NCBI GenBank assembly: GCA_910585595.1
Contig: CAJUET010000002.1
Coordinates: 1-64,000 of the forward strand
Reading direction: 5' to 3'
DNA from: an uncultured Christensenella sp.
GTDB lineage: Bacteria > Bacillota > Clostridia > Christensenellales > Borkfalkiaceae
DNA: 64,000 nt
Part shown: piece by piece, positions 8,007 through 17,900 of the stretch
Layout of the letters: each line of letters opens with the position of its first letter
How positions within the stretch are numbered: the stretch's first letter is position 1
The notes under the pieces: generated by a model
Told to the model about the DNA's origin: nothing
The model's database searches: none
The model's input: the letters and a program-made list of their open reading frames with translations, nothing else
Position numbers and translations under genes: made by a program

Positions 8007-9065
8007 TTACTCTTCGGTTTCATCGACCGGCTCAGGTTCCTCGGGTTCGGGAATAAAGGGATTGAGAGGCGAAGTGACGGGCGTTAAATCGTACTTATCG
8101 TCAATATCGCCTAAGAGTTCTTCGATAATGTCCTCACGCGTGATAAGTCCCAAAGAGTTCCCCTCGGAACCGACGATCATCATGTGTTCCCTCTTCGACT
8201 GCATCTCTTTCATAAGCGCAGAAAGCTTAACATCCGTCGAAGTGAACGATACGGGGCGCACGATATTTTCAAAATTGCGCCTTCCCGCAAGCATATTCTC
8301 GTAAAAATCCGCACGGTACAGAATGCCGATGATATTTTGTTTCGTGCCCTTATAGATCGGCACGCGGGAGAAATTCGTTTCGCGGAAAATTTTATAGACG
8401 AGATGCGTGTTATCTCTGATTTCGAGAGCGATCACCCTATCGAGCGGGATCATGCAAGAGCCAACGTGAAGTTCGTCGTAGCGGAGCGTCTTTTCGATGA
8501 GATCGTGCTCCGTTTCGTTGAGCACGCCCTCCTTTTTAACGTCCGAGACGAGCATTTTGAACTCCTCCTCGGTATAGACAGGTTTCTTTTTATTGAGACG
8601 GAAAACCCAAAAAATAAGTTTTTTCCATAGCCCGAAGATAAAGTTCAACGGATAAAAGATCCATGTACAGATAAGAAGCGGAAACGCCATGATCCGCGCG
8701 AAATATTCGGGCGCTTCGCGGGCAAGCGTTTTAGGCGTTACTTCGCCGAAAATCAGAACGGCAACGGTCAGCACGATCGTGGAAAGCGTTGCACCGAAAT
8801 TCGGGTAAAATTTTGTAAAAATTACGGTAGAAATCGATGCCGCCGCAATGTTTACGATATTGTTTCCGATAAGAAGCGTCGTTAAAACTTTATTGAAGTC
8901 CGCACTCAAAGAGAGCGCAACGCGCGCCGTTCTCTTTTTGGCAGAAAGTCTGCGCATTCTTACCGTAGAAAAACTTGTGTATGCCGTTTCCGTCGCACTG
9001 AACACACCAGACAGAATGACAAGTACCACAAGCGCAATCACCAAACCGATTGTGCCTATGTCCAT
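8007..9065 (-). CDS. CorC/HlyC-family membrane protein (CNNM/DUF21 plus CBS pair)
   Basis: A 352-residue protein with an N-terminal CNNM-type transmembrane domain (about residues 1-190, three to four helices, starting TIGLVIALVVLVILSG) and two CBS domains (about 205-325). The family is linked to Mg2+/Co2+ movement and membrane resistance; the CBS pair binds nucleotides and senses energy state. The usual C-terminal CorC_HlyC domain is missing: after the second CBS the protein ends in a Pro/Glu-rich tail. GGAGG lies 15 bases before the ATG, a longer gap than normal. Family assignment is firm; the ion is not known. Confidence 0.9.
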   Translation of the reverse strand: MDIGTIGLVIALVVLVILSGVFSATETAYTSFSTVRMRRLSAKKRTARVALSLSADFNKVLTTLLIGNNIVNIAAASISTVIFTKFYPNFGATLSTIVLTVAVLIFGEVTPKTLAREAPEYFARIMAFPLLICTWIFYPLNFIFGLWKKLIFWVFRLNKKKPVYTEEEFKMLVSDVKKEGVLNETEHDLIEKTLRYDELHVGSCMIPLDRVIALEIRDNTHLVYKIFRETNFSRVPIYKGTKQNIIGILYRADFYENMLAGRRNFENIVRPVSFTSTDVKLSALMKEMQSKREHMMIVGSEGNSLGLITREDIIEELLGDIDDKYDLTPVTSPLNPFIPEPEEPEPVDETEE

Positions 9066-9100
9066 AAAAAATGAAAAATTCCTCCTATCAAATAAATTTT

Positions 9101-9646
9101 TTAAATACTTTCGTTTTTGACGCGTTTACGAATGACGAGTACCCGCGTACCGTTGCCGGCGTTGTAATTTAACGGAACAATGCTTCCGACTTTCCAACGC
9201 TTTCTTCCCGTATCATACTTTCTTTCATGTGCCGCCGCAGGAAGAGACAAAGCGGTTTGCGCATAGGAATGCACCTCCGTCTCGTCCGTCTCATTGACAT
9301 AATAAGATTGTTGATACATATCCATATTACGCCCGCCCAGACTGAAAAAGAATAAATCCTCCGGATTTATGGAAATCCGGGCGACCTCGTCAGCGGCGTC
9401 CTCGACGGCAAAACAAGTCCCGAACTTTTCCTTTACGTCGGGTTCGGAATACTGCCAAGAAGAAACTACGGCTTTACCCTCTCTCTTCTTTTTCATAAGC
9501 ATATCGTAAGCGCGCGCACAGGGATAATCGCTGAAACGGTCGCAATAAACGCAACGCGCATACTTGCCGCACATATCCGATTCCTGCTCGGAGCCCGCAC
9601 GCCATTTTTCCGTTTTTAAAAACTGTTCGAGCTGCTTAAACGTCAT
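9101..9646 (-). CDS. Protein of unknown function with a four-cysteine motif
   Basis: A soluble 181-residue protein I do not recognise. An N-terminal cluster C-x5-C-x2-C-x7-C (residues about 26-43, CGKYARCVYC then YPC) could bind zinc or an iron-sulfur centre. The C-terminal part is basic (KRWKVGSIVPLNYNAGNG). It has its own good promoter and an AAGGAA ribosome site, and stands upstream of the CorC/HlyC-type gene in the same direction with a 35-base gap, so the two may be co-transcribed. Confidence 0.7.
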   Translation of the reverse strand: MTFKQLEQFLKTEKWRAGSEQESDMCGKYARCVYCDRFSDYPCARAYDMLMKKKREGKAVVSSWQYSEPDVKEKFGTCFAVEDAADEVARISINPEDLFFFSLGGRNMDMYQQSYYVNETDETEVHSYAQTALSLPAAAHERKYDTGRKRWKVGSIVPLNYNAGNGTRVLVIRKRVKNESI

Positions 9647-9678
9647 AAAGTAATTCCTTAGTTTGTCTTCCTTGATTT

Positions 9679-9707
9679 ATTATACACTCACATGCCGTAA
9701 ATATCAA
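9679..9707 (-). promoter_or_regulatory. SigA-type promoter for the Cys-motif protein
   Basis: TTGATA (9702-9707), 17-base spacer, TATAAT (9679-9684) on the minus strand, with a leader of about 25 bases to the ATG at 9646. Confidence 0.75.
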
Positions 9708-9729
9708 GCATTCGCGGGCGAATTATGGA

Positions 9730-10620
9730 TCAGTTTCCTTGATTTTGATTCTTTTCAAGTATATTTGCGCGTTCACTCGCATTCAGACGGGCTTTTACGG
9801 AATAGGCTGCGGTGCACCCCTCGCCCGCCGCTTTCACAAATTGATAAGGTTTTCCCGTTATATCCCCCGCAGCAAAAAGCCCTTCTAAATTCGTTGAGAG
9901 GTCGCGGTTTACTGTGATATGAGCTCCTTCCGTTTTCAGTCCGCCGCATAACACCGCAGGCGGCGCGGACTTTCCCAAATGAAACACGCCTTCGACTTCA
10001 TACTCCGCCCTGTCCGTTTTGATCCTTTCAACGCGTAGCTTGCCCGAAACGGACTTGGGAGTCTCTTCGATCAAGCGGATATTTTCCGCTTGAAATGCAA
10101 CGGGGTATTTTGAAAACACTAGCACTTCCGAGGCAAACGAAGCAAGATACTCCGCCTCGTCTTTTTCCTCTTCGGAATAGAGCACGGCGGCAATTTTTTT
10201 GTTCTTATAGAGCGCGCCGTCGCACACAGCGCAGTAGCTCACGCCTCTGCCGATGAAGTCGTCGCCGAACCCCGCAGAAAGTTCCACGCCCGTTGCCAAA
10301 ATAACGGCACGGGCAGAAAAGTTCTCCTTTCCCGCCGTAAGAAAAAAGCCGTTTTTATCCTTGTATACGCCGTCGATACGCTTTTCGGTCAAGAGGATCC
10401 CCTCTTCCGCTTTTTGCTCTTCAAGGGTGCGGACAAATCCTTCCCCATCGCCCATAAAAGCGGGATAGTTCCGCACATACTCCGCCTTTACGGTCTTTTT
10501 CCCGAAGTTCTTATCGCCGAGCCAAAGATAGTTCAGCTTTAAATTCTTTGCAGTGAGCGCGGCGGAATAACCCGCAATGCCTCCGCCGACGATCGCCACG
10601 TCGTATATCATATTATTCAT
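9730..10620 (-). CDS. Thioredoxin reductase-like flavoprotein without recognisable NADPH motifs
   Basis: A 296-residue FAD enzyme of thioredoxin-reductase size. The FAD-binding VGGGIAGYSAA is at residues 11-21, the redox-active CAVCDG at 130-135, and the second FAD motif GLFAAGDITGKPYQ near the C-terminus. The place where NADPH-dependent enzymes carry GGGDSA instead reads VLYSEEEKDEAEY (146-158), and the HRRxxxR phosphate-binding motif is absent (VFSKYPVAF). Known family fact: ferredoxin-dependent thioredoxin reductases of clostridia lack both motifs. Inference: this enzyme may take electrons from ferredoxin rather than NADPH. The start at 10620 is chosen because homology begins there; AAGGA lies about 13 bases before it. 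Confidence 0.85.
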   Translation of the reverse strand: MNNMIYDVAIVGGGIAGYSAALTAKNLKLNYLWLGDKNFGKKTVKAEYVRNYPAFMGDGEGFVRTLEEQKAEEGILLTEKRIDGVYKDKNGFFLTAGKENFSARAVILATGVELSAGFGDDFIGRGVSYCAVCDGALYKNKKIAAVLYSEEEKDEAEYLASFASEVLVFSKYPVAFQAENIRLIEETPKSVSGKLRVERIKTDRAEYEVEGVFHLGKSAPPAVLCGGLKTEGAHITVNRDLSTNLEGLFAAGDITGKPYQFVKAAGEGCTAAYSVKARLNASERANILEKNQNQGN

Positions 10621-10647
10621 ACTATGAGTATTTTCCTTTATAGCGTT

Positions 10648-10676
10648 ATTATAACAACATCCGAGCCGTTTGTCAA
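10648..10676 (-). promoter_or_regulatory. SigA-type promoter of the thioredoxin reductase-like gene
   Basis: TTGACA (10671-10676), 17-base spacer, TATAAT (10648-10653) on the minus strand. It also supports the start at 10620, since an upstream in-frame start would precede transcription. Confidence 0.82.
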
Positions 10677-10684
10677 TCAAAGAA

Positions 10685-10711
10685 ACTCCCGCGTCGGCAA
10701 AGCGCGGGAGT
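10685..10711 (-). terminator. Terminator after the yitT-type gene
   Basis: Perfect 9-bp stem ACTCCCGCG/CGCGGGAGT with a 9-base loop, followed on the minus strand by TTTCTTTG. It separates the YitT gene from the promoter of the flavoprotein. Confidence 0.7.
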
Positions 10712-10724
10712 CAAGAAAAAGCGT

Positions 10725-11771
10725 TTATTTGATAAATCTTCCGTAAACTTCCGAAGCGGGCGTAAAGTACGCGAACGTATCGGGATATTTTCGGATAATG
10801 CGCTGTAACTGCGCAATTTGGCGCTTACGGATAATGCACACGAGCACGCTTTTACCCGCATGTGAATACATTCCCTCCGCCTCGATCTTCGTCACGGAAT
10901 GATGGGTCTTACTGATAATTTCCGCAGCGATCTCTTCGGGGTGATTGGTGACGATTTCAAACTTATAAGCGGACTTAAATCCCTGCAAAATAACGTCGCT
11001 CATCTTACTTGTAACGTAGAGCGACACAAGTGCGAGGAGTACAGGATCGAGTACGCCCGTTGCGTTACTGCCGTTATTATAAACGAAGATCGACGCGAAT
11101 ACGACGCACGCGTCGAACGCCGAAGTAAGCGCACTTACGCTGAGATTGCGGAATTTCTTATTGACAAGTGAAGCTAGGATCGTTGTCCCTCCAGAAGTCC
11201 CGCAGCTTTTAATCATGATCGCAAGCGCAATTCCCAGGAATATACCTCCCGCGACCGCACCGAGAAGTCTGTGCCCGATATCGACGATCGTTCCTGCGGA
11301 ATCGCGTCCTCCGTATTGCAGAAAGCTCAATTCCTCTTTGAACAAACCCAAAATGATCAGAAGTCCCGAAGACACGACGATAGACAGCGTAGACAGAATC
11401 GCTTCCTTTTTGCCGATACAGAAGAGCGCGACGAAAAACAACGGCGCATTGATGATCAAAAGATAGATACCGGAATTCAACCCGGTAGCATACTCTAACA
11501 TTACGGCGATACCGTTCGTTCCGCCGGGCGCAAACTCGTTCGGCGTGGTAAAAACAAAGATACCGAGTGCGCGAATAATGCCGGAAGTCAAAACGGGCAG
11601 GAACATCGCAAACATAAAAACCTTGAACGAGAGCTTTTTTTTCAATTTTTCGGGTTTTGAAGCTACCTCTTCCGCAGGATCTTTCGCGGGAGGTTCGGCT
11701 TTTACTTCGGCGTTTTCTGCCGCCTCACCCTCTTTCTTTTCTGAATTTTCCAAATGAATTTTTTTTTCCAT
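10725..11771 (-). CDS. YitT-family membrane protein (DUF161 plus DUF2179)
   Basis: A 348-residue protein with a hydrophilic acidic/basic N-terminal extension (about 45 residues), five or six membrane helices with the family motifs GGTNGIAVML and GTSGGTTILA, and a C-terminal soluble DUF2179 domain (about 265-348). The family is widespread in Bacillota; its substrate is not established. The extra charged N-terminal extension is longer than in most members. The gene stands alone, with a terminator behind it. Confidence 0.92.
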   Translation of the reverse strand: MEKKIHLENSEKKEGEAAENAEVKAEPPAKDPAEEVASKPEKLKKKLSFKVFMFAMFLPVLTSGIIRALGIFVFTTPNEFAPGGTNGIAVMLEYATGLNSGIYLLIINAPLFFVALFCIGKKEAILSTLSIVVSSGLLIILGLFKEELSFLQYGGRDSAGTIVDIGHRLLGAVAGGIFLGIALAIMIKSCGTSGGTTILASLVNKKFRNLSVSALTSAFDACVVFASIFVYNNGSNATGVLDPVLLALVSLYVTSKMSDVILQGFKSAYKFEIVTNHPEEIAAEIISKTHHSVTKIEAEGMYSHAGKSVLVCIIRKRQIAQLQRIIRKYPDTFAYFTPASEVYGRFIK

Positions 11772-11900
11772 AACGAACTCCGTACTTGCTCTATTATCTT
11801 ATCATAAGACGAAAAAAAACACAACGGGTTTTCAAAAAAACTTTTGACCGATACGATATATTTTGCATATCCCGACGTTCATCCCGGAAAGCAACAAGGA

Positions 11901-11926
11901 AAAAATCCGCCGTTAGGCGGATTTTT
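11901..11926. terminator. Terminator of the first giant surface protein gene
   Basis: AAAAATCCGCC/GGCGGATTTTT, an 11-bp perfect stem with a 4-base loop and T runs on both sides, 12 bases past the stop of the giant gene. Confidence 0.88.
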
Positions 11927-11937
11927 TCTGTTCCATT

Positions 11938-14900
11938 TTAATTGAGTTCGTTATCAACCGCCAAAACGCAACGGTCAATCATGCTCTTTGCCGTTTCCAG
12001 CGAAGCAGGATCTGCGATCCTTACTTCCCCTCTTCCGCCGTTCAGCGGATAGTACAGGACGGGCGCGTCATCCTTGATCGCAAGTTTGAATACCGTCCTT
12101 CCGCGATACTTGAAGAGCACCGCGTATCTTCCGTCGTTCTGCGAAGTACGGGGCTTATTCATAATATAGCTTCCGATCTCGTAATACGCTCTCTTCCCTT
12201 CGTCGCTCAGCGCGCCGTAGGACTCTTCGAGCGAGATCATCTCATCGTTTCCGCCCAACCAGGATATATCGTCCTCGGGCTCTTCCTCTTCGTATACAGG
12301 CGCCTGTTGATTCTGCAACAACTGATTGATAAACTCCTGCTGCTGAGCCAGTTGCGCACGGAGCGATTCCACCTCGGGCGAAACGTAGCCGGGCTGCGCG
12401 TAGCCGCTCGTATCGCTCTGCGCAGGAGGCAACGCTTGCAACTGTTGCACCGCGGCGGGCAGAAACGCCTGCATTGTCTCCGCAATCATAGTGCGCATAT
12501 CCTCGTATTGCATCGGCTGCTGTTGATAACCGCCCTGCTGCATCGCCGCAAACATCATTCTCATTTCGTTGTCGCGACGAGCCTGCTCTTCGTCACGGCG
12601 ACGGTTCTCCTCGTCACGGCGAGCCTGATCTTCGCGGCGTTCCTCTTCGCGCGCAAACTCCTTTTCTTCGGCAATTCGCGCCTGCTCGCGTTTTACCACG
12701 AGTTCTGCCGCCTTCCGCTTCTTCGATAGGATAAACAGCGCTACCGCCGATACAAGGAACAAGCCCGCGGCCACAAGCGCGATGATCGTCCAAGGGGTCT
12801 CCTCTAAGCCGAGGAACTTCACCCCTGCTCCCATTGCCAACAAGGGCAGCGGCGCAAAGCTGTAATAGGACTGCGACGCCAGTTCTTTCCCCTCTTTCTT
12901 TGCATTTTTATACTTGCCGTACTCGCCGAACGATTTTAAAGTGCACACTACGAATAATAACGCAGATACTCCGCCTACGATCAGCTGCCACAGCGGCAAG
13001 CCCGTTATCGTATTGTTGTTTCCGTTATCTCCGTCCCCGTTCGGATCCTTATTCCCGTTGTCGGGGTTGAACGGATTTTCCGCGTCATCCAATCCGCCTT
13101 TTCCCTCTTCGTTTGCGATGATGTTATAATTACACTCCGCGCCTCTCCGGATAAAGTATCCCGCCGGCACCTTCACCGTTATGGTATACCCGCCTTCCTT
13201 CGCCCACCGTGCACTCGTATCTCCTGCGTAGTCCGATTCCTTAAACGTCAGCGCTATCGGATTTCCGTCCATATCGTACGCCGTCGCTATCGGTCGGTGC
13301 GACGATCCGTCGAACGTGAACGTTACGTTATCCCACTCTATGTCGATCACGATCACGCTTTCGTCCGGCACTACTACAAAGTCCCAAATGCTACTCGGTA
13401 CGTCTATCATATAGTTCTTTGTCAGCGACGCGTTATTCAACTGTACGCTTATCTGATACGATCCTACTTCCGTCGGCATCACCGTCGTCCCGCGGTATAC
13501 AAGCACTCCGCTCGTCAGATCTACGTTCATATCGTCGCCGATCAGTCCTTCCAGTTGGATCACCGTCGGGATACTTCCCTGTCCTAACAGCAACGTAGTA
13601 TTATCCCACGTCGCATACAGTACCTGCTTTTTGATCTGCCACGTTATCGGTACGCTCGCCGTCGTTCCGTCTTCCCACTCCGAATTCCGCATATCTCTCA
13701 ACGTTATGCTTGCCCGATAGCTTCCCGCGTCCGTTGCCTGGTGCTGCTGCGCCAGACTCATCAGCAAATCATTGTATGTCGTTCCCAATAGCTCTTTTAC
13801 CGACTGCTCTTCTCCCGTATAGATCAGTTCCCCTGCCGTCGTCGGCTTTGCAAGTTTCGCTTTTTCGATGTTAAAGTTATACAACAGCTGTTCGTCCGCA
13901 TCCGTTCCGTCCTTCAATACATAGCCGTTTGAAACGATTCGCACTTCAACCTGATAACTTCCGACGACGATCGCCTCTTTTGCGCCCGTATCTCCGTTCT
14001 CTGATACACTGCTTCCCGTTATTACATATTCCAGCTCGATATTGTCGTCCGCCGAGGGTATGAATTCCTCTCCGTCTAACATCAGAGTCACCGTTGGATG
14101 CTGTCCCGCTCCGCTGTACATTAACGTATCCGTATTCCATTTTACCGTTAACACAGTCTTTCCCTCGTAGATTTCCAGAGAAATTTGGATGTCCTCTACA
14201 TAGTAGTTTGTCTGATACTGCGCTCTGAGCGTAAAGCGTGCAGTGATCCAATACGTCGCTTTCCGCGTAAGGTCTACGTCGTCCCGCGGTATTTCCACTC
14301 CCCCTTCCGAATAAATATACGTCACCGATTCCAGATATCCGTTTCTTCCCATGTCCGCGGATGATATCTCCGGTATCCGCTTTGCGGCGTCGTCTACAGA
14401 ATAACTCACGCTGCGGAAGGAATTCTGCTTCACCTCGTATTTCTTCTTCGACACGTGCTCCAGCGTTACCGTCTCGCTTACCGTCTTTCCGTCCGTATAA
14501 CTTACCGTTACCTCCGGCGCGTTCACATACGGCGCGTTTCCGTTCTGATATTTCAGCGTATACCCGCCGTTTCCCAGCGACAGTGTTTTGCGGACTTCTA
14601 CGTCTTCGCCTTTCGAGTTTTTACCCCTGTACACCGCCACGACCGTCAAATCGCCGTCTTGCAGCGGCGTATCCGCTACGAACACTCCTTCCCTGTCCGC
14701 ACCGCTTACTTCCAAACGGTCCAGCGTAAGCGTCTGCATGAACCAACTCGCCTTGATGTTTACGCTCTTGTTTACGCGCGATACGTTCGGATCCCATTCT
14801 TCCGACGTCAGATTCCCTTCCCCGTCCGCGACGTACCATCCAAGGAATTCGTGTCCTTCCTTTGCGGGCTGTATCCCGCCCGGCCAATCGCTTTGGCTTA

Positions 14901-17900
14901 TACGCATTCCGTAACCGTATTTCTTCGTGATTACAGGGTCTTCTCCGTTATCTGCGTCGATCGTTACGTCGTATTCTTCATACAGCAGACTGATTTTGAT
15001 CGTCACTGCGTCCGTTGGTCCGTCGATCGAGGCCCCGCTCGTCTTGTATTCGTCCAGCGACATCGGATTCGACTCCGTTGCTCCGTCCACGCCCCCTACG
15101 ATATACGGCCGCTTTCCTTCTACGCTCCTCATTACCGCTACGTCGTCTTGATAATCGTTCAGAAACTTCGTATACGCCGCTTCGAAATCGCTTGCGATCT
15201 TTGCTGCCGTATTGTTATTTCCGTATTCCAATCCCGTTATCAGCGTATGATCTACCGAACCGCCTCCGCTGTAACTTAATTCGAATTTTAGCTCCAATAT
15301 TTGGGGATAAATAAAGATGTTTACATCCGTCGTTTCATAATTATTACTTTCCGGCGTAAAACGCACTCCTACTTTTAAGCCCTTTTTCCCGTTTCCGTCC
15401 TCCTCGGCATCTTCTATATTCAGTTTATAATTCCCTTTAAAACTTGCCGTTCCCGCCACTCTGTTATTGTTACTGCTCACTACAAACTGCGCGTCTTCGA
15501 GCACCAATTCCTGCAACTCCATTCCGTAATAGAAAACGGTGCTGTTATCCGATTTACGCTTTACTTGCGGCGTTCCGTATAATTTTAATGCAGCCGGATT
15601 GATCGTTACGTCTATGCTATCCGCGCTCAACCCGTCAAAGAACCATAGCGGTTCTTTAACGCTTCTCAGCCTGAAATCGTAGGTATACGTTCCGCTATCG
15701 TCTACGTTCATAGGAGAATAGGTCTCCCCCGCAGTGCTTACGGTTGTTCCGTTCTTTTTCCAGTCATATAAAATTTCGAAACCGTCCGTCATGACAGTGG
15801 CGGGGCTCTGTCCCCCGTTTACCGTAACGGTGGGCGTAAGTTCTATTTTCTTTGCGTCGTCGTACGCCGCAGTCGTCTTTCCGTCTTTTGCCGCAAATGC
15901 CGCCCCTACCGTTATCCCGTCCGCCAGTCCCCATACGGCATATAGCTTGATATCGCCGTGCCAGGTCTTTTGCACTTCTGTTATCGGCGCGGTCTTGCCT
16001 GTTTTATCCGTCGTCCAGCCCAAAAACTTACGGTTGACGGGAACCTGTGCGCTTGTGGGAGCATACAAGCTCTGCCCTGTTTTAACTATTTTCCAATCGC
16101 CCGCCGTTTCGCCCGCGCCGTATGCGTCTTCATACGCTTCGTCCTGTCCGTCTTTATATTCATAATATGAAACGCGGATTCTGTTGATCAGAATCGGAGT
16201 TTCAACAATGTCGGGTTTAAAAGCAGACGTGATCCGATCGATAACGTTCACGTCCCAAACGGCCGGATTATAACACGCGCTCTTCACTTTATTATCTAAA
16301 AAGTTCTTTAAACGCTGCGCTTCGGTCAAGCCTGCGGTTTTATCCGCTTTACATTGATTCGAACTTTCCGTATTAACGGCTTCTATGGAACGAGCGTTAA
16401 CACGAACACCGTTAGTAGGTAGGGCTTTGCTATAATAACTATAATATCCTGTACTCGCAACGTTATCCGAATAAATCGCACAATTATTGTGTGAATATGT
16501 TGCCGAGCCTTTATCGTTTACATCGTAGTAACTTAAAAACGGCATTGTATATTTCGTTGAACCGTAATTATGATTACCGTAACCGAAACAATCTTCGTAA
16601 ACGTAAGCGGAAGTCGTGCCTGCGGTGCGGTTTTCCCCGGGAACGCCCAATACTCCGGGAGCGTAATTGCTATAAGCTTTGGGAGTATTTAATTCGTACA
16701 CCGAAAAGCAACGTTTCATCGTTGTCTTGGTAATGCCGCGAAAATAAGCAACCATGCCCGTCCATAACCCGCTGCCGTTAGTGTTAATAACCCCCCTCGT
16801 GTACGAGCATTTTACGTTTGAATAGCAATCAAAAACGTTGAATTCCTTGATCAGATAGACCTGTCCGTTAGGATCGCAAGTAGGCGTATAAGTCGGATAC
16901 CCTTCGTTTTTCGAACCGTCAACGTGACCGATTAACCCGCCGATTCCCATCCAACTGTCGGTATTGTCCGATATGGTATACTCCAAATCAACGGAACACT
17001 TATAAAGATTTAACGATCGTTGCGAACCGTGAAAGGCGGCTATAATTCCGCCGTATTCCCGCCACGGTTCGTCGCCGCAAAACGCTCTATTGTCATTATT
17101 ATAATTATCCGTACCGTAGCGAGGATTTACCGAATTTATGTCTGCACGAACGGTCACTGCCGTAACCGTCAGATTTGCACTTGCGTGCCCCATCAAAACA
17201 CCGACGTGACCGGAGCCTCCCGTTTCGTCGATCGTGATATTGTTTAACACAAGGTCGGAAAAAGCCATCGGTGACGCATGGGTGCTATAAACGTAACCGA
17301 ACAGCCCTGTCGAATACGGATCGTACCCTTCCGCAGGCGTGCCTTTCGTCAGTTTAGCGTTGGAAATAACGTGACCCATTCCGTAAAATGAACCCGAGAA
17401 ACGAGCGACCGCTAAAATATCGCCATTCGTTCCGTCATCGTTCGCATAGTCCAAATCGCTGTTTAAAACAAAATGTTCGTTCAAACAAGAAGTTGCGGTA
17501 TTGTTTGCCGTTCCGACTTTTTTTGTTTTTGCATAAACTACAAAATTACTCCAATCGTCTTTGGAAGTGATAACCCAAGGATTGTTTTTAGAACCTTTGT
17601 TTGCGCTCGTATCAATTTCTACGACAACAAGATCCGTTTCGGGTTTCGTAGTCGACGCGGGATCGGCAAATTTGACACCTTCCGCATAATCGGTATACCA
17701 ATAAGATTCGCCGTCTGCAAAGGTGTACAACTTTGACGTGCTATCGTAAATAAGATTACTCGCCGCATAGTTAGAGACTACCTTATCAGTACCCCCCCCC
17801 TCAAAATTCTGGCTGTAATCACTATTTGCGGAATCGGACTCCTCCGCTTTTCCCAAAGAAATATCCGAAAGTCCAAGCCCGAACGCGAACGACAGCGCCG

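Noticed and set aside
12540..12680. Short Gln/Arg repeats in the giant genes as a possible CRISPR or mobile repeat
   Set aside because: They are in-frame coding repeats of the coiled-coil and Gln-rich linker; no regular spacer-repeat pattern exists.
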